A DNA stretch of 16,902 nt from Kerstersia similis (GTDB lineage: Bacteria; Pseudomonadota; Gammaproteobacteria; Burkholderiales; Burkholderiaceae_B): assembly GCF_965139615.1 (NCBI RefSeq), contig NZ_CBCSIQ010000041.1:1-16902 (forward strand), read 5' to 3'. Position numbers and translations under genes: made by a program. This document shows positions 14,460-16,902 of this stretch, piece by piece. How positions within the stretch are numbered: position 1 is the stretch's first letter; each line of letters opens with the position of its first letter. Below the pieces are notes generated by a model. The model did not search any database, had not been told where the DNA came from, and saw only the letters and a list, made by a program, of their open reading frames with translations.

Positions 14460-15923
14460 TCAAAGCAGGATGATGTCGTACTTTTCCTGGGGGTAGATGG
14501 GTTCCACTTCCATGGAAATCGGTTTGGTCACGAAATCACCCAGCATGGCCATGTGCTGGCTTTCTTCTTCCAGCAGCAAGTCAATCACGGCTTGTGAGGC
14601 GACGATGCGGAATTCCTTGGGATTGAACTGGCGAGCTTCACGCAGGATTTCACGCAGGATTTCATAGCAAATGGTTCTGGCCGTGCGCACGGAGCCGCGT
14701 GCTTCGCACACGGGGCAGGGTTCGCACAGCTGATGCGCCAGGGAGTCGCGTGTACGCTTGCGTGTCATTTCCACCAGGCCCAGCTGGGTATAGCCGTTGA
14801 TGGTCATGCGGGTGCGGTCGCGTAGCAGGGATTTCTGCAGTTCCTGCAAGACCATGTCGCGATGGGTGGGGTCATCCATGTCGATGAAGTCGATAATGAT
14901 GATGCCACCCAGATTGCGCAGCCGCAGTTGCCGGGCAATGGCACGGGCAGCCTCCAGATTGGTTTTGAAAACCGTATCGTCGAAGTTGCGGCCGCCGATG
15001 AAACTGCCGGTATTGACATCTACTGTCGTCAGCGCCTCGGTCTGGTCGATGATCAGGTAGCCGCCTGATTTCAGATCCACCCGGCGCGAGAGCGCGCGGG
15101 CGATTTCGTCATCCACGTTGGCCGTATCGAACAGAGGGCGCTCGCCACTGTAATGCTGGATGCGTTCCGTCAGCGCGGGGGTATAGATCTGGGCCCATTC
15201 CGTCATGGCGGCCTTGGTGCTGCGAGAGTCCACCAGTATCTTGCCGGTATTGGGGGTGACGATATCGCGCAATACCCGTTCTGCCAGGGTCAGGTCCTGG
15301 TGCAGCAACGATGGCACGCCTTGTTTGCGTGCCGCTTGCTGGATGCCTTGCCACAGCTTGAGCAAATAGCCGACATCTGCGCCGAGCTCTTCGTCGGTGG
15401 CACCTTCGGCCTGGGTGCGGAGGATGAAACCACCGTGTGAATCTTCAGGTAGCAGGTTGGTCAACTGCTGCTTCAGGCGTTTGCGTTCTTCCTGAGACTC
15501 GATTTTCTGGGAAATGCCGATGTGTGGGTCGTGTGGTAAATGAACCAGCATGCGGCCCGCGAGGCTGATCTGCGACGACAGCCGAGCGCCCTTGGTGCCC
15601 AGAGGATCCTTGATGACCTGCACCATGAGGGTCTGGCCTTCAAAGAGAATTTTTTCAATGGGTGTGATGGGCAGGCCCTGGGTGCGTTCCTGGCGATTTT
15701 CGCGCAGATCGGCAATATGAAGAAAGGCGGCCCGTTCCAGGCCGATATCCACAAAGGCGCTCTGCATGCCTGGCAGGACGCGGTTCACCCGCCCGAGATA
15801 GATATTGCCGACATGGCCGCGTTGAATACTGCGTTCGACATGCAGTTCCTGCACGGCGCCTTGTTCGACGATGGCGACGCGGGTTTCAAAAGGCGTAACG
15901 TTGATAAGAATGTCTTCGGTCAT
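14460..15923 (-). CDS. rng: Ribonuclease G
   Basis: A 487-residue endoribonuclease of the RNase E/G family that matures the 5' end of 16S rRNA and cleaves some mRNAs. The N-terminal S1 RNA-binding domain (about 35-120) contains GNIYLGRVNRVLPGMQSAFVDIG. The 5'-sensor/RNase H-like part follows. The catalytic metal-binding aspartates are Asp302 in TTVDVNTGS and Asp345 in IIIDFIDMDD. A Zn-link CPVC (403-406) joins subunits, as in RNase E. The C-terminus ends with no RNase E-type scaffold, so this is RNase G. ATG 15923 is preferred; a TTG at 15929 would add two residues and gives exactly the 489 residues of E. coli Rng. Here rng faces away from what looks like an rRNA operon promoter, while in many proteobacteria maf lies directly upstream. 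Confidence 0.97.
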   Translation of the reverse strand: MTEDILINVTPFETRVAIVEQGAVQELHVERSIQRGHVGNIYLGRVNRVLPGMQSAFVDIGLERAAFLHIADLRENRQERTQGLPITPIEKILFEGQTLMVQVIKDPLGTKGARLSSQISLAGRMLVHLPHDPHIGISQKIESQEERKRLKQQLTNLLPEDSHGGFILRTQAEGATDEELGADVGYLLKLWQGIQQAARKQGVPSLLHQDLTLAERVLRDIVTPNTGKILVDSRSTKAAMTEWAQIYTPALTERIQHYSGERPLFDTANVDDEIARALSRRVDLKSGGYLIIDQTEALTTVDVNTGSFIGGRNFDDTVFKTNLEAARAIARQLRLRNLGGIIIIDFIDMDDPTHRDMVLQELQKSLLRDRTRMTINGYTQLGLVEMTRKRTRDSLAHQLCEPCPVCEARGSVRTARTICYEILREILREARQFNPKEFRIVASQAVIDLLLEEESQHMAMLGDFVTKPISMEVEPIYPQEKYDIILL

Positions 15924-15993
15924 GGGCAAGCTCTGATGTGGCCTGGGGCGAGGTCAGCCTGGAGAGGGACGGCGCGCTGAACGAGCATCGCTA

Positions 15994-16022
15994 TATATAT
16001 AGTAGGGATAAGGGCGTGGCAC
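15994..16022 (-). promoter_or_regulatory. Candidate rng promoter
   Basis: On the minus strand, GTGCCA (16022-16017, 4/6 to -35) lies 17 bases before TATATA (15999-15994), inside a 10-base TATATATATA run. The predicted start is about 60 bases before the rng ATG. The match is moderate but the TA run is the most AT-rich point in this part of the gap. Confidence 0.4.
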
Positions 16023-16474
16023 AGGCTGGCGGTAGCAGAAAGCACATCTTGCATCGGCCGCCGGCCGGCGGTTTACCCTGTCTATATCTATGCGGCGATG
16101 TCGCGTGCCGGGGGAAACCATGGCTGGGCCTTTGTTCCTGGGCGCTTGATAACGCGGAATGCAGCCATTCTATGCCTGATGGCGGTATGGCGTCTCGCCG
16201 TGGGCCGTGGAGCGCGGGTAACGTCGGGGCGCCGACGGGCGCGCAGGCAATCCAGGGAGCGGCGTCATTTTCCTCCGGGGCAGGAAAACCCCAGCGGAAC
16301 AGCCATGGGTTTTCTCTGATGGTGACGTCGATGCAGCGTGAGCATAATGGAGTCGTACCTGGCGAGAAGCCAGGGGAAGCCAGCCTTGGCGGGCTGGCGC
16401 CTCGCTTGAATGCGCCTTTGACGCGCCTGATTTCCCCTTTTTTTCGGGGAGGGGAAAAATTTTCTGCAAAAAGT
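16023..16474. other. Gene-poor interval upstream of the rRNA promoters
   Basis: I see no convincing protein gene in this stretch. Frames are open on both strands (for example 15938-16489 plus and 16265-16558 minus), but their products have no recognisable domain, no good ribosome site and an erratic composition. The interval contains several inverted repeats: CGTCGG/CCGACG at 16222-16237 and the hairpin group at 16358-16457. No tRNA or known small RNA was recognised. Confidence 0.5.
16358..16457. repeat. Run of three consecutive hairpins
   Basis: Three perfect inverted repeats follow each other: CCTGGC/GCCAGG (16358-16374, loop GAGAA), GCCAGCC/GGCTGGC (16379-16398, loop of 6) and TTTCCCCT/AGGGGAAA (16431-16457, loop of 11). 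The last is followed by AATTTT on the plus strand. They could be the 3' part of a small RNA, insulating terminators before the rRNA promoters, or a protein-binding region. Confidence 0.5.
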
Positions 16475-16504
16475 TTTACACGGCGATGAAAAGCGTGCTA
16501 TATT
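16475..16504 (+). promoter_or_regulatory. Upstream plus-strand promoter candidate
   Basis: TTTACA (16475-16480, 5/6) and TATATT (16499-16504, 5/6) are separated by 18 bases, in an AT-rich patch. The predicted start is near 16511. It could be a distal rRNA promoter or the promoter of a short leader RNA. Confidence 0.5.
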
Positions 16505-16667
16505 TCGTTTTCTGTTGAGCGACGCAACAAATTCTTCGGAAAGCGAAGCGAAGTTCAACGGGGCCGGAAATGGAGTTTGTTTTCAGGCGCTGCGGTTTGA
16601 TCCCCAAGGGACGGCAGGCGGTGCGGGAAGCGGATTCGGCGGGAGTGAAGAAGATGTTCAGCAGATG

Positions 16668-16697
16668 TTGACAAGCTTCAAAACTTCATGTTAAAGT
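16668..16697 (+). promoter_or_regulatory. Probable rRNA operon promoter P1
   Basis: Perfect TTGACA (16668-16673) is followed after 18 bases by TAAAGT (16692-16697, 4/6), or after 17 by TTAAAG. The stretch after the -35 (AAGCTTCAAAACTTCAT) resembles that of the second promoter 177 bases downstream, as expected of tandem rrn promoters. The 16S gene itself is beyond the window, so the target is inferred. Confidence 0.65.
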
Positions 16698-16723
16698 TTC
16701 TAGCTCGGTTGCTTAGTAACTCA

Positions 16724-16733
16724 GGGTTAACCC
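16724..16733. repeat. 10-base palindrome between the two rrn promoters
   Basis: GGGTTAACCC is a perfect palindrome about 20 bases after the predicted P1 start. It may be a binding site or part of a leader hairpin; no known regulator site was recognised. Confidence 0.4.
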
Positions 16734-16844
16734 GAAGGGGTGGTTCTGGTAGGTAACCGGAAACGAGGTCTGGTGAGTTTGCCCAGGCGGCGTTTTTCAA
16801 GTAGTGATTCAGCAGATAGCCGCTAAGTGGCAAACGAAACTGAG

Positions 16845-16873
16845 TTGACAAACCTGAAAAACTGCTTCATAAT
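16845..16873 (+). promoter_or_regulatory. Probable rRNA operon promoter P2 (strong)
   Basis: Perfect TTGACA (16845-16850), exactly 17 bases, then CATAAT (16868-16873, 5/6). This is the best sigma-70 promoter in the window. Transcription should begin near 16880. Strength, tandem arrangement and absence of a nearby start codon point to a stable-RNA operon just to the right. Confidence 0.75.
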
Positions 16874-16884
16874 CTCGTTTCTCT

Positions 16885-16900
16885 GCTGATGCAAATCAGC
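16885..16900 (+). other. Hairpin at the very start of the P2 transcript
   Basis: GCTGAT (16885-16890) pairs with ATCAGC (16895-16900) around GCAA, a GNRA-type tetraloop. It would lie within the first 25 bases of the P2 RNA, where it could shield the 5' end or serve early processing. The window ends two bases later. Confidence 0.5.
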
Positions 16901-16902
16901 GA

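Noticed and set aside
15938..16489. Possible 183-residue protein in the rng-rrn gap
   Set aside because: It lacks a ribosome site and a recognisable domain, overlaps the candidate rng promoter and hairpins, and its composition looks random. It could still be checked by homology search.
16698..16844. Small RNA between rrn promoters P1 and P2 ending at the T run near 16795
   Set aside because: The T run (TTTTT) is not preceded by a stable hairpin; only a 3-pair GCC/GGC stem is present. A P1 leader of an rRNA operon explains it better.
1..16902. CRISPR arrays, tRNA genes, insertion sequences, attachment sites or prophage genes
   Set aside because: No regularly spaced repeats, no cloverleaf with conserved T-loop, and no transposase, integrase or phage protein were seen on either strand.

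Overview
The window looks like a chromosomal segment of a betaproteobacterium, most likely of the family Alcaligenaceae (Bordetella/Achromobacter relatives). The reasons are the moderately high GC content, the sequence character of the housekeeping proteins (Orn, RsgA, MsbA, RNase G, type-B L31), and a promoter region at the right end typical of an rRNA operon. Genus is inferred from remembered family resemblance, not from a search. Two ambiguous bases (1134, 1143) show it is assembled, draft-quality sequence.

Layout. (1) Positions 2-3621, plus strand: the end of an exopolysaccharide O-acetylation operon. It holds the tail of an SGNH-type protein, an AlgF-like periplasmic protein, an AlgI-like MBOAT acetyltransferase and an AlgJ/AlgX-like SGNH acetyltransferase. 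The order fits the wssF-G-H-I arrangement of acetylated-cellulose operons, but the polymer synthase genes lie outside the window. (2) 3642-5821, minus strand: an M48 membrane metalloprotease and the ribosome-assembly GTPase RsgA, overlapping by 4 bp. (3) 5868-6413, plus strand: oligoribonuclease orn, ended by a strong bidirectional terminator. (4) 6547-9680, minus strand: a GT39-like membrane glycosyltransferase overlapping a MATE transporter by 4 bp. (5) 9753-10297, minus strand: rpmE2 (ribosomal protein L31, type B) with a clear terminator, a long structured leader and an operator-like inverted repeat. (6) 10308-13923: an envelope block, with a YdcF/ElyC-family protein and a GT9 heptosyltransferase-like protein on the minus strand, divergent from msbA on the plus strand. 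(7) 13960-15923, minus strand: a small secreted six-cysteine protein of unknown function, and rng (RNase G). (8) 15924-16902: nearly 1 kb without a convincing gene. It contains a candidate rng promoter, a run of hairpins, and three plus-strand promoter candidates. The last two are nearly ideal and probably drive an rRNA operon starting just beyond the window.

Functional themes are cell-envelope construction (polysaccharide acetylation, lipid A/LPS export and glycosylation, ElyC-like protein, MATE/GT39 pair, M48 protease) and RNA/ribosome metabolism (orn, rng, rsgA, rpmE2, rrn promoters). I found no CRISPR array, tRNA, insertion sequence or prophage. I did not find a clearly novel multigene system. 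The parts most worth a second look are the GT39-MATE pair, the rpmE2 leader, the overlapping msbA/GT9 promoters, the unknown cysteine-rich protein, and the structured region before the rRNA promoters.
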